The translations under genes were made by a program, and so were the position numbers. From Flavobacterium pectinovorum (GTDB lineage Bacteria > Bacteroidota > Bacteroidia > Flavobacteriales > Flavobacteriaceae), in assembly GCF_006438875.1 (NCBI RefSeq), contig NZ_RCZH01000002.1:102426-166425 (forward strand): a DNA stretch of 64,000 bases, written 5' to 3'. Within the stretch, counting starts at the first letter, position 1. Each line of letters opens with the position of its first letter. Below, piece after piece: positions 17,979 through 26,606 of this stretch. Below the pieces are notes generated by a model. The model worked only from the letters and a program-made list of their open reading frames with translations. It was not told the origin of the DNA and did no database searches.

Positions 17979-18752
17979 ATGAACTTCAATTCAAAAAATC
18001 CATTTTTAAGCGACAAGCGTTTTTCATCAAATGCTGTTTCAAAAGCTGAAGAAGTACACCATGCACAGATTATTGATTACAATCAGGAAATGACTTTGTC
18101 AGGTACTATTAATAAAACAGCTCTTTTATTTTTAATATTATGCGGATCTGCAATGGTAACATGGTGGATGGCATTTAACGGGATGAATGCAATGTTACCA
18201 ACAATTGGCGGCGCTATTGTTGGGCTTATTTTAGTTATAATTTCAGCATTTAAACCGCAACTTTCTCCTTATTTGGCTCCAGGTTATGCTTTATTTGAGG
18301 GATTATTTATTGGAGGAATTTCTGCAATCTTCGAAGCCATGTATCCTGGAATTGTAGTTAATGCTGTTGGAGCAACTTTAGTTACTTTTTTAGTTTGTTT
18401 GGGTTTATATAAATTTAAAATCGTAAAAGTTACGGAACAATTCAAGTCTGTAGTTATTGCAGCTACTTTAGCAATTGCAACTTATTATTTAATTTCCTGG
18501 ATAGCATCATTAATTTTTAATTTCACTCCTGTTCATTATGGAAACGGAATGATGAGTATCGGAATTAGTGTTTTTGTAATTATCATCGCAGCTCTGAACT
18601 TATTCTTAGATTTTGATCGAATCGAAAAAGGAGTTCAGGAAAGAATGCCGAAATTTATGGAATGGTACGGCGCAATGGGATTAATGATTACCTTAGTTTG
18701 GCTATATGTTGAATTCTTAAGATTATTATCAAAATTATCGAGCAAAAATTAA
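17979..18752 (+). CDS. Bax inhibitor-1/YccA family membrane protein
   Basis: A 257-residue integral membrane protein with about seven hydrophobic helices. N-terminal region (MNFNSKNPFLSDKRFSS) is polar, as in the bacterial Bax1-I subgroup. Recognisable pieces are LAPGYALFEGLFIGGISAIFE, FDFDRIEKGVQ-type loop (LDFDRIEKGVQERMPKFMEW) and the C-terminal MITLVWLYVEFLRLLSKL. Family members are implicated in calcium leak or in regulating membrane proteases; the role here is unknown. It is monocistronic between two terminators. Confidence 0.88.
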   Translation: MNFNSKNPFLSDKRFSSNAVSKAEEVHHAQIIDYNQEMTLSGTINKTALLFLILCGSAMVTWWMAFNGMNAMLPTIGGAIVGLILVIISAFKPQLSPYLAPGYALFEGLFIGGISAIFEAMYPGIVVNAVGATLVTFLVCLGLYKFKIVKVTEQFKSVVIAATLAIATYYLISWIASLIFNFTPVHYGNGMMSIGISVFVIIIAALNLFLDFDRIEKGVQERMPKFMEWYGAMGLMITLVWLYVEFLRLLSKLSSKN

Positions 18753-18774
18753 TTTGTTTTTACCATAATATATG

Positions 18775-18807
18775 AAGCCTTTTTGAAATTCAAAAAGGCT
18801 TTTTTTA
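18775..18807 (+). terminator. Terminator after the Bax1-I-like gene
   Basis: A 12-bp stem, AAGCCTTTTTGA with TCAAAAAGGCTT, a 3-nt loop and a T run. Confidence 0.88.
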
Positions 18808-19137
18808 TGCTTTACTTTTAACTATAAAATCATCTTTTTTTGATTTTTTTAATTCAATACTTTTCTCTTTATAACTATTTCTAAAGACTCAAACCGTACT
18901 TATTTTTTCTTAAAAAGGCTTTTTAAAGATTACATTCTTGTCAAAAACATTCCTTAAAATGATTTTTTACTTGGAAAATATCTGAGTAATCATAAAATTT
19001 AACAATACAAATCTTATTTATAAAAATTGATTTTAAAAATAAATAAAATGATACTAATTTGTTTTTATAAGTAAAATTCTACGAACTCGATTTCCTGAAA
19101 AACCATAGAAAACAAGACTTGACAATGTTTTGACTAA
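18808..19137. other. AT-rich spacer upstream of the pectate lyase
   Basis: About 330 bp of AT-rich DNA with no frame of note and no recognisable -7 box. It precedes the operator-like dyads listed separately. Confidence 0.5.
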
Positions 19138-19176
19138 TTATGTAATAAATTACAATTAATGCAATTTATTACATAA
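19138..19176. promoter_or_regulatory. Paired operator-like dyads upstream of the pectate lyase
   Basis: A perfect 14-bp inverted repeat (TTATGTAATAAATT, 19138-19151; AATTTATTACATAA, 19163-19176). It contains two 14-bp sites of the form TGTAAT-nn-ATTACA: TGTAATAAATTACA (19141-19154) and TGCAATTTATTACA (19160-19173, one mismatch), 19 bp apart. They share half-sites with the dyad at 19261. A LacI-type or similar dimeric regulator is a reasonable guess; none is encoded in this window. Confidence 0.55.
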
Positions 19177-19252
19177 TGACTAAATTAATTGATATTTTTT
19201 TACAGTATTTGTTTTTTTATGATAAAAATAATATGAATTCAAAAATAATATA

Positions 19253-19274
19253 TATTTTTGTGTAATCGATTACA
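19253..19274 (+). promoter_or_regulatory. -7 box and overlapping operator of the pectate lyase gene
   Basis: TATTTTTG (19253-19260) matches TAnnTTTG. It is followed at once by the perfect palindrome TGTAATCGATTACA (19261-19274), covering the expected transcription start. The central CG and 6+2+6 layout resemble LacI-family operators. A protein bound here would block initiation. The leader to the ATG would be about 75 nt. Confidence 0.6.
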
Positions 19275-19342
19275 ATTTAAAATTGCAATTTTAAACATGA
19301 TTAAAAAAAACCACTTTATTAACAACTTTAACCACAACAATT

Positions 19343-22189
19343 ATGAAAAAAAACCTACTTTTCCTGGCTGTGTTCCTACTAGCGTTTCAAACGTGGGCAC
19401 AGCAGGTTCAAATTAACGAAGCCTCAGGCTGGCTTGAATCAGCTTTTGTAAAATGGCAGCCTGTTAGCAATGCTCAAACCTATAACGTTTACTATACAGG
19501 ACAAGGAATTACAGACCAAAAAATTGATGATCAACTTATCCGAAGCTATGGAAGTTATTTCAGAGCTGATATTCCAGGACTTAAAGCCGGAACGTACACC
19601 ATAAAAGTAAAACCCGTAATATCCGGTACCGAAGGAACTGGTTCTACAACAAGCAACTTAACTGTTGTAGCTCAGGACCGAAATGGTTTTGCATTTGATG
19701 GCGGACGTGTTCCGGGAGGATACAAAGCTGACGGAACTCCAAAAGACGGTGCCGTAATTCTGTACATCACACAAAACACAAAAAATACTATTTCCATGAA
19801 CATTACCGGAGCTAGTGCAAATCCATGTGTTGGTTTACAAAATATTCTATATGCCATTAAAAAAGGAAAAGACACCAGACCGTTTATCATTCGTTTAATC
19901 GGAAATATTACCGATATGACCGTAATGGAAGGCGGAGATGTTGTGATTGAAAATGCAAACAATGCTTCAAGTTATGTAACTATAGAAGGTGTTGGAACTG
20001 ATGCTGTTGCAAACGGATGGGGAGTACGTCTTAAAACAGCTTCGAATATTGAAGTTAGTAATCTCGGTTTTATGAATTGCAATAGTACAGCAGGAGATAA
20101 TGTGGGAATGCAACAAGACAATGACCATATTTGGGTTCACAACTGTGACTTGTTTTATGGAAATGCAGGCAGTGACGCTGACCAAATAAAAGGTGATGGA
20201 GCTTTAGACAACAAATCTTCTACTTACATAACCTTGTCGTACAATCACTTTTGGGACAACGGAAAAGCAAGTCTTTTAGGTTTGAGCGAAGGAACTACAA
20301 CGGGTTTGTACATCACGTATCACCATAACTGGTTTGACCACTCAGATTCTCGTCATCCTCGTGTTCGCTATTACTCAGCGCACGTTTACAACAACTATTA
20401 TGATGGTGTTGCAAAATATGGTGCAGGATCAACTATGGGTTCATCTTTATTTGTAGAAGGAAATTATTTCCGTAATAGCAAACACCCAATGCTAACTTCA
20501 TTACAAGGATCTGATATTTGGGATGAAGCTAATCAGGTAAATAATGCCGGCACAATGGGAACATTCTCTGGTGAAGCTGGAGGAACTATCAAAGCGTTCA
20601 ACAATACTTTTGATGCAGATAATGCTACTAACAATATGCGTTTTGTTGCTTATGGCGATACGAATCCTTTATATAATATCTCAGGGAAAATTAGTTCTAC
20701 CACAGATTTTGATGCTTATGTTGCCACAACTAGAGGCGAAACTGTAAGTAGTTCTGTTAAATCTAAATCTGGCGCAAACACGTACAACAACTTTGATACT
20801 GATGCTGCTTTATATGTGAAAAACTTAATTATAGACCAACCTACTACTGCTAAAACTAAAGTAGTTCAATATTCCGGACGTGTTTCCGGCGGAGATTTAA
20901 AATGGACATTCAACAATAGCGTTGACGATACATCATCACTTGTAATTACAGCGCTTAAATCTGCGCTTACAAATTACACTGGTACACTAGTTGCCGTTCA
21001 GGGAGAAGGTAATCCGCCAACAAGCACTCAAACATTAACTTCAACAACTAACAATAACCAAACTGTAACAAGTGGTTCAGCAATTGGTACTATTGTATTT
21101 ACCTGGGGCGGAGACGCAACAGATGCAACAGTGACAGGATTACCTGCTTCAGGAATTAGTTTTGTAAAAAATACTGCAGCTAAAACGATCACAATTACAG
21201 GAACACCAGCGACTACTGTATCTTATTCTATAGCTACTACCGGAACCGGAACCGCTGCTACAGGATCTGGAACCATTACAGTTACAGTTGCAGGAACGCA
21301 AACACTTACTTCTACGTCAAACAACAGCCAAACTGTTGCAAGCGGTACAGCAATTGGTGCAATAGTTTTTACTTGGGGTGGAACTGCTACTGATGCTACA
21401 GTAACAGGATTGCCAGCTTCGGGAATTAGTTTTGTAAAAAATACTACAGCTAAAACAATCACAATTACAGGAGCTCCAACAGCAAACGTTTCTTACTCAA
21501 TTGCCACAACCGGTACAGGAACTACAGCTACAGGATCAGGAACACTTACAGTAACAACAGGAACTCCAACCGAAAATGAGATTCACAATTTTACAACATC
21601 CGGAAAAACAAGTTCATTCTATTCTATCACCGGAAACATGAATTCTACTGCCGGATCCGTAACTTATGCAGGATTAACTTTGACAGCACGTTTAAAAATC
21701 GAATCAAGTACGTCAATTACTTACACCACAATAAGCGCATCAACATTAACTTTGGTTTTTGATTCCAATTTTATAGGAACAATTAAAGTAAACAATGTGT
21801 CTTACACTGCTTCTGCGGGAATCGTTACCGCATCAATCCCTGCGGGAACAAATACGATCACCAAAGGATCTGTTGCAAATCTTTTCTACATTAGCACTGC
21901 ATATAGCGAAGGAAGTACATTGCGTATGGCGCAAACTGCTGAAGTAGCAGCAACTACAGAAACTACTAAAGCAGTTTTATATCCAAATCCTGTTGCAGAA
22001 ACTTTGTACTTATCAGATTCTGACCAAAAAGTAGAAAAAGTTGTACTCTATAATATGTCAGGAACATTAGTTCAAACTGCACAAAAAGGAATTCAAAGTA
22101 TTGATCTTGCAAGATTAATTCCTGGAACTTATTTGGCAAAAATTTATACGGCTAATGGTTCTTTCAATCAGACAATTTTAAAGAAATAA
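19343..22189 (+). CDS. Secreted pectate lyase (PL1-like) with T9SS sorting tail
   Basis: A 948-residue exported polysaccharide lyase, expected to cleave homogalacturonan by beta-elimination. Signal peptide 1-19 (ends TWAQ); fibronectin III-like region about 22-108; parallel beta-helix lyase about 115-480. The helix holds NDHIWVHNCDLF and the PL1 active-site motif R337-HPRV-R342 (RxPxxR). Residues 562-651 and 652-738 are two nearly identical 90-residue modules (TQTLTST...VTGLPASGISFVKNT). A further beta domain and a T9SS type A tail (YPNPVAETLYLSDSDQ..GTYLAKIYT, ending TILKK) follow, indicating export through the type IX system. It is monocistronic, with an operator-bearing promoter and a terminator. 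PL1 versus PL9 was judged from motifs only. Confidence 0.9.
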   Translation: MKKNLLFLAVFLLAFQTWAQQVQINEASGWLESAFVKWQPVSNAQTYNVYYTGQGITDQKIDDQLIRSYGSYFRADIPGLKAGTYTIKVKPVISGTEGTGSTTSNLTVVAQDRNGFAFDGGRVPGGYKADGTPKDGAVILYITQNTKNTISMNITGASANPCVGLQNILYAIKKGKDTRPFIIRLIGNITDMTVMEGGDVVIENANNASSYVTIEGVGTDAVANGWGVRLKTASNIEVSNLGFMNCNSTAGDNVGMQQDNDHIWVHNCDLFYGNAGSDADQIKGDGALDNKSSTYITLSYNHFWDNGKASLLGLSEGTTTGLYITYHHNWFDHSDSRHPRVRYYSAHVYNNYYDGVAKYGAGSTMGSSLFVEGNYFRNSKHPMLTSLQGSDIWDEANQVNNAGTMGTFSGEAGGTIKAFNNTFDADNATNNMRFVAYGDTNPLYNISGKISSTTDFDAYVATTRGETVSSSVKSKSGANTYNNFDTDAALYVKNLIIDQPTTAKTKVVQYSGRVSGGDLKWTFNNSVDDTSSLVITALKSALTNYTGTLVAVQGEGNPPTSTQTLTSTTNNNQTVTSGSAIGTIVFTWGGDATDATVTGLPASGISFVKNTAAKTITITGTPATTVSYSIATTGTGTAATGSGTITVTVAGTQTLTSTSNNSQTVASGTAIGAIVFTWGGTATDATVTGLPASGISFVKNTTAKTITITGAPTANVSYSIATTGTGTTATGSGTLTVTTGTPTENEIHNFTTSGKTSSFYSITGNMNSTAGSVTYAGLTLTARLKIESSTSITYTTISASTLTLVFDSNFIGTIKVNNVSYTASAGIVTASIPAGTNTITKGSVANLFYISTAYSEGSTLRMAQTAEVAATTETTKAVLYPNPVAETLYLSDSDQKVEKVVLYNMSGTLVQTAQKGIQSIDLARLIPGTYLAKIYTANGSFNQTILKK
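21026..21565 (+). repeat. Tandem 270-bp repeat within the pectate lyase gene
   Basis: Two in-frame units about 270 bp (90 codons) apart, starting near 21026 and 21296. They are highly similar in protein and DNA, so the duplication looks recent or kept alike by recombination. Confidence 0.8.
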
Positions 22190-22214
22190 CAAATTGTTAT
22201 AATATTACAAAAGC

Positions 22215-22244
22215 AAAAGGCTTCCAAAATTTGGAAGCCTTTTC
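22215..22244. terminator. Bidirectional terminator between the pectate lyase and a lipoprotein gene
   Basis: The near-perfect palindrome AAAAGGCTTCCAAA / TTTGGAAGCCTTTT lies between two convergent genes, with A and T runs on its two sides. Confidence 0.88.
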
Positions 22245-22272
22245 TATTTTTTATCATATATATTTACAAAAA

Positions 22273-23019
22273 CTACCAACTTGGAGACGGAAGACTCTCC
22301 AAAATTCTATCCGGATTATCAATTGTAAACAACATTTCTCTCTTCAACTTAAACTTTTCGATTTGATGTTCACTTGGCCAATCTTCATGTAATGTATTTG
22401 TTACTTCATGGTCAACGTCAGCAGTAACAAGATCATATTCACTCGAAACATCAGAACCCGCTCCCGAATGAGAAGATACTATCTTTACGAGAACTAATTT
22501 GTCGTTTACATATTTATAAATCGCTTCTCTTGAACCAACCGGTCCCATTCCTGCAAGCATAATATGCAATGCCCTATCTTGATCTATAGAAATTTCTCCA
22601 ACATCATAAAATGCACGACCATCTTCGAAATATTCCGGCTCTACCGCTTCCCACGAAAGTTCCTGCAATTTATACCCTCCTGTTTCTTGTTGTAAAAGAA
22701 CCAATGTTGCGCGCGAATCGGAATTGTTGTTTTCATTCTGCAAAACAATTACAATATCTTTAAGATTGTCGTCATTTAAAAAACCTTCTGCCCGCATTTT
22801 TATTTCACAAGGCTCCAGAACAAAATCTTCCGCATTGTTTCCTGTTGCAGGAAATTTAAGCTCTTTTAAAGTCACTACTTCAGCTTCACTTTCATATTCT
22901 TCGTCAAAAACTTCTTGCTTTAAAGTATCTTTTTTTGACACTACTGCTTTTACATTTTCCTTTTTATTACAACTAGCGATAGAAATTGCCATTAACAGCA
23001 AAAATACTTTATGATTCAT
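22273..23019 (-). CDS. Hypothetical lipoprotein
   Basis: 248 residues with a type II signal peptide: MNHKVFLLLMAISIASC, lipid-modified Cys17. A Glu/Lys-rich linker follows, then a beta-rich domain with GFLNDDNLKDIVIVLQNE, which resembles an FG-GAP/VCBS-like calcium-binding repeat, and later GAGSDVSSEYDLVTADVDHE. No enzyme motif is visible. Similar lipoproteins of unknown function are common in Flavobacteriia. It is transcribed alone from a consensus -7 box. Confidence 0.7.
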   Translation of the reverse strand: MNHKVFLLLMAISIASCNKKENVKAVVSKKDTLKQEVFDEEYESEAEVVTLKELKFPATGNNAEDFVLEPCEIKMRAEGFLNDDNLKDIVIVLQNENNNSDSRATLVLLQQETGGYKLQELSWEAVEPEYFEDGRAFYDVGEISIDQDRALHIMLAGMGPVGSREAIYKYVNDKLVLVKIVSSHSGAGSDVSSEYDLVTADVDHEVTNTLHEDWPSEHQIEKFKLKREMLFTIDNPDRILESLPSPSW

Positions 23020-23036
23020 TTATTAGAAATTTTGAT

Positions 23037-23044
23037 CAAACTTA
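23037..23044 (-). promoter_or_regulatory. -7 box for the lipoprotein gene
   Basis: The minus strand reads TAAGTTTG, matching TAnnTTTG, 17 bp before the ATG at 23019. Confidence 0.5.
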
Positions 23045-23068
23045 AGTAAAATACTATAAAATAACGCA

Positions 23069-23108
23069 TAAAAAAACCACTTTTTCGAATGAACGAAAAA
23101 GTGGTTTT
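23069..23108 (-). terminator. Terminator of the aldehyde dehydrogenase gene
   Basis: A 15-bp perfect stem, AAAACCACTTTTTCG (23073-23087) with CGAAAAAGTGGTTTT (23094-23108). On the minus strand it is followed by a T run. Confidence 0.9.
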
Positions 23109-23124
23109 CAGTAGAATATTCGTT

Positions 23125-24678
23125 TTACAAATCAAATTTAATTCCTTGTGCCAATGGCAAACTTGTGGTATAATTTATTGTATTTGTTTGGCGACGCATA
23201 TAAATTTTCCACGCATCAGAACCTGATTCTCTACCTCCACCTGTTTCTTTTTCTCCACCAAAAGCACCGCCAATTTCAGCACCGGAAGTTCCGATATTTA
23301 CATTTGCAATTCCGCAATCAGAACCTGTGACCGATAAAAATCTTTCGGCCTCGCGAAGATTATTCGTCATGATTGCTGATGATAATCCTTGTGCAACACC
23401 ATTTTGAACATCAATCGCATTCTCTACTTCTCCTGAATATTTAATCAAATATAAAACCGGAGCAAACGTTTCGTGTTGTACGATTGCAAATGAATTTTGA
23501 GCTTCGGCAATTGCAGGTCTAACGTAACAGCCACTTTCGTAACCTTCTCCTGAAAGTACTGCACCTTCAACCAAAATATTTCCACCTTCGGCTACTACTT
23601 TATTCAACGCCTGAGCATACATTTCAACTGCATGAGTATCGATTAGCGGACCAACATGATTATTTTCGTCAAGCGGATTTCCGATTCTTAATTGCTTGTA
23701 GGCAGCCACCAAAGCATCTTTTACTTTATCGTATATACTTTCATGAACAATCAATCTTCGTGTTGATGTACAACGTTGTCCTGCAGTTCCAACAGCTCCA
23801 AAAACAGCACCAATAACGGTCATTTTAATATCTGCATCCGGAGTGACAATAATCGCATTATTTCCTCCTAACTCCAATAATGATTTCCCTAAACGACCCG
23901 CAACTGCTTGTGCCACGATTTTTCCCATTCGGGTCGAACCTGTAGCAGAAACTAGTGGAATTCTGGTATCAGCCGTCATTAATTCACCTATTTTATAATC
24001 GCCATTTATCAGACAAGAAATTCCTTCCGGTAAATTATTTTCTTTTATAACCTGAACAATAATATTTTGACATGCAATTCCGCAAAGTGGTGTTTTCTCA
24101 GAAGGTTTCCAAACGCAAACATCCCCTGAAATCCAAGCCAAAGCTGTATTCCATGCCCAAACTGCAACCGGAAAATTAAATGCCGAAATAATTCCAACAA
24201 CTCCTAATGGATGATATTGCTCATACATACGATGTCCGGGCCTTTCAGAGTGCATTGTTAAACCGTGTAATTGGCGTGATAAACCAACAGCAAAATCACA
24301 GATGTCAATCATTTCCTGTACTTCTCCATAACCTTCCTGCAATGATTTTCCCATTTCATAAGAAACCAATTTACCAAGAGCTTCTTTATTTTCACGTAAC
24401 TTTTGTCCAAACTGACGTACAATTTCTCCGCGTTGTGGCGCAGGAATTAAACGAAATGTTTTAAAAGCTTCTGTTGCTGCACGCATTACTTTTTCATAAT
24501 CCTCTTGTGTGGACATTTTTACCGAAGCAATTAATTTTCCGTCAACGGGTGAAAAACTATCCAAACTTTCTCCTGAAGCAAAGTTTTGTGTTCCTGTTGA
24601 TGTCCCGTCATTTATCAATTTAATGCCCAATTTTTCCAGAGCCTCATTCATTCCAAATTGCGATGCTATTGTTGTCAT
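23125..24678 (-). CDS. Aldehyde dehydrogenase, ALDH7 type (aminoadipate-semialdehyde/piperideine-6-carboxylate dehydrogenase-like)
   Basis: A 517-residue NAD(P)-dependent aldehyde dehydrogenase. The catalytic base Glu269 is in LLELGGNNA, the nucleophile Cys303 in AGQRCTSTRR, and cofactor-binding residues are in ISAFNFPVAVWAWN and WKPSEKTP. The run GQRCTSTRRLIVHESIYD and the C-terminal GGEKETGGGRESGSD are typical of ALDH7 (antiquitin), whose usual substrate is alpha-aminoadipate semialdehyde from lysine breakdown. The substrate is inferred from family only; no lysine genes are nearby. It is monocistronic. Confidence 0.88.
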   Translation of the reverse strand: MTTIASQFGMNEALEKLGIKLINDGTSTGTQNFASGESLDSFSPVDGKLIASVKMSTQEDYEKVMRAATEAFKTFRLIPAPQRGEIVRQFGQKLRENKEALGKLVSYEMGKSLQEGYGEVQEMIDICDFAVGLSRQLHGLTMHSERPGHRMYEQYHPLGVVGIISAFNFPVAVWAWNTALAWISGDVCVWKPSEKTPLCGIACQNIIVQVIKENNLPEGISCLINGDYKIGELMTADTRIPLVSATGSTRMGKIVAQAVAGRLGKSLLELGGNNAIIVTPDADIKMTVIGAVFGAVGTAGQRCTSTRRLIVHESIYDKVKDALVAAYKQLRIGNPLDENNHVGPLIDTHAVEMYAQALNKVVAEGGNILVEGAVLSGEGYESGCYVRPAIAEAQNSFAIVQHETFAPVLYLIKYSGEVENAIDVQNGVAQGLSSAIMTNNLREAERFLSVTGSDCGIANVNIGTSGAEIGGAFGGEKETGGGRESGSDAWKIYMRRQTNTINYTTSLPLAQGIKFDL

Positions 24679-24860
24679 TGTAACTTTTTTAGTTAAAATT
24701 GTTGTATTTTTATGTAAAGATATTATTTCGAGTTGAATCTAAACCCAAATGCGCTGTTAAAATCAAAGTAAATTTAGGGTTAATTAATAGCATTTAAAGA
24801 AATACACTATAATTTATTCGGCTTAATTCAGGAACTTTGCAGTAACAAAATTACTTAAAT

Positions 24861-25820
24861 ATGACCATTTTCAAACGTTTTTTGATTTGCTTCTTTTTAA
24901 TTACAATAAATACTTTTGCTCAAAAAGAACAAAAAACGGCCTTTCAGGTTGTTCCTCTAGGAGTAAAAGGCGGAATTGACGAAAAAAATCTGTCAGCTTA
25001 TTTAGTGGCTGCAACAAACAGCAACGATTATATCTGTCTGGATGCAGGAACTATAAATGCAGGAATTGAAAAAGCGATCGAAAACAAAGTTTTTAAAATC
25101 TCAACCAGTGAAGTTTTACGAAAGTATATAAAAGGATATTTCATTTCACACGCACATCTAGATCACGTTTCGGGATTGATTATCAACTCACCAGCCGACT
25201 CTTCAAAAACGGTTTATGCAACTGAGAAATGTATGGAAATGATGGAAAATCACTATTTCAACGATCAAACCTGGGCAAATTTTGGAGACAAAGGTCCTGG
25301 AACTCCATTAAAAAAATATCATTTTCAAACTTTAAAAATTGGCGAAGAAACACCAATTACAAACACCACAATGACGGTAAAAGCTTTTCCGCTAAGTCAT
25401 GTTAATCCGTTTGAAAGCACTGCTTTTTTAATTAAAAATGGAGATTCGTATGTACTTTATCTAGGAGATACAGGACCTGATTCCGTTGAAAAAAGTGATA
25501 AATTAAATTCCCTTTGGACAGCAATTGCTCCTCTTGTAAAAAGCAAACAACTGAAAGGAATTTTTATTGAAGTTTCGTTCCCAAATGAACAACCGAATCA
25601 GTTTTTGTTTGGACATTTAACACCAAATTATTTAATAAAAGAGCTTCATGTTTTAGCTGATCTTTCAGGAAAAGATACTTTAAAAGGCTTTAATATTATC
25701 GTCACGCACTTAAAACCGCCAACCAAAAATATTATCAAACTTAAAGAACAATTGCATAAGCAGAATGATTTAGGATTGAAGATTATTTATCCTGAACAAG
25801 GGAAAAGATTTGAGTTGTAA
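24861..25820 (+). CDS. Class II 3',5'-cyclic-nucleotide phosphodiesterase, exported
   Basis: 319 residues with a signal peptide (MTIFKRFLICFFLITINTFAQ) and a metallo-beta-lactamase fold. The metal site H97-A-H99-L-D101-H102 (SHAHLDHVSGL) is the class II PDE signature; further ligands are plausible in FPLSHV, YLGDTGPD and the late IVTHLKP. The enzyme would hydrolyse cAMP or cGMP in the periplasm, so it more likely scavenges nucleotides than controls an internal signal. A weak -7-like GAACTTTG lies at 24832. It is monocistronic. Confidence 0.85.
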   Translation: MTIFKRFLICFFLITINTFAQKEQKTAFQVVPLGVKGGIDEKNLSAYLVAATNSNDYICLDAGTINAGIEKAIENKVFKISTSEVLRKYIKGYFISHAHLDHVSGLIINSPADSSKTVYATEKCMEMMENHYFNDQTWANFGDKGPGTPLKKYHFQTLKIGEETPITNTTMTVKAFPLSHVNPFESTAFLIKNGDSYVLYLGDTGPDSVEKSDKLNSLWTAIAPLVKSKQLKGIFIEVSFPNEQPNQFLFGHLTPNYLIKELHVLADLSGKDTLKGFNIIVTHLKPPTKNIIKLKEQLHKQNDLGLKIIYPEQGKRFEL

Positions 25821-25907
25821 GAGGGCTTTGCTCACGGATTTTACGGATTGAACAGGTTCTTTTTACTTTAATAAAAATCAAATAATTATTTTGTAAGTTT
25901 ATTTTTA

Positions 25908-25915
25908 TAAATTTG
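25908..25915 (+). promoter_or_regulatory. -7 box immediately before the toxin-like gene
   Basis: TAAATTTG matches TAnnTTTG, and only 4 bp separate it from the ATG at 25920. Transcription would start at or within a few bases of the start codon, giving a leaderless mRNA. Confidence 0.5.
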
Positions 25916-25919
25916 CGAA

Positions 25920-26207
25920 ATGAAGACTATTTGGACAGCAGAAGCAAAATACACTTTTTATAACAATCGAAATTATTTATTACATAAGTGGAGCTATGAA
26001 ACATCTCGAAAATTCGTGGAAAATGCTCTACACACTATTAATTTACTTATTAAAAACCCACACTTAGGTAAATACAATATGGCACTAAAATGTAATGTAG
26101 TATTAATATCAAAACACATTTCTCTACATTATGAAATAAGTAATGATTGTATTGCACTAATCATTTTTTGGGACAATCGGCAAAATCCACAAAATCAGTA
26201 TTTATAA
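25920..26207 (+). CDS. RelE/ParE-like toxin
   Basis: A 95-residue protein of RelE/ParE type: MKTIWTAEAKYTFYNNRNYL, a two-helix region (WSYETSRKFVENALHTINLLIKNP), and the closing strands LISKHISLHYEISN and IALIIFWDNRQNP. Such proteins are mRNA interferases or gyrase poisons in type II toxin-antitoxin systems; which applies is unknown. No antitoxin lies upstream. Instead, its stop codon abuts the stop codon of a convergent HTH gene whose C-terminus looks like a toxin-binding tail. Confidence 0.75.
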   Translation: MKTIWTAEAKYTFYNNRNYLLHKWSYETSRKFVENALHTINLLIKNPHLGKYNMALKCNVVLISKHISLHYEISNDCIALIIFWDNRQNPQNQYL

Positions 26208-26519
26208 TTAAATTATGTTCTTGCTTTTTAATTCAAGTAACATTTCTTCATGTGTAATAAAGTTACCCTCCCTGAAGTCTCGCTTCCCTTGTTCGATTCC
26301 TTTTATTAATTCTAATCTAAAATTTTCTTCTGGAGAAAGTATTTTTGCAATAGAAAGCATCTCATCTGGAGTAAAAGTTTGAGTTTTTAGTTTTCTATAA
26401 AAAGTAGGACTTGGGATGCCTACTTTTTCAATAATATAAGTTTTTTTAAATGGAGAATTATCCATTAAATCCTCAATACTATTTACTATATTCTTATATG
26501 TGATAATTTCTTGTATCAT
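26208..26519 (-). CDS. Antitoxin-like HTH protein, convergent with the toxin gene
   Basis: 103 residues. The N-terminal half has a helix-turn-helix-like stretch (KKTYIIEKVGIPSPTFYRKLK, then FTPDEMLSIAKIL). The C-terminal tail GIEQGKRDFREGNFITHEEM resembles the toxin-wrapping tail of RelB/ParD-type antitoxins (EGxxxSHEE pattern). With the facing RelE/ParE-like gene this suggests a toxin-antitoxin pair in tail-to-tail order with no intervening base. The pairing is inference. Confidence 0.65.
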   Translation of the reverse strand: MIQEIITYKNIVNSIEDLMDNSPFKKTYIIEKVGIPSPTFYRKLKTQTFTPDEMLSIAKILSPEENFRLELIKGIEQGKRDFREGNFITHEEMLLELKSKNII

Positions 26520-26549
26520 TTTTGATTTAATTTTACGTCATTTATGATA

Positions 26550-26557
26550 CAAATATA
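26550..26557 (-). promoter_or_regulatory. -7 box for the antitoxin-like gene
   Basis: The minus strand reads TATATTTG, an exact -7 match 30 bp before the ATG at 26519. The dyad TCAT-TT-ATGA (26538-26547 region) lies between the box and the start and could be an autoregulatory site. Confidence 0.55.
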
Positions 26558-26606
26558 TTGATTTTTCCCCTTTAAAGAACAATTTTTCTTATAAAAAACG
26601 AGATTC

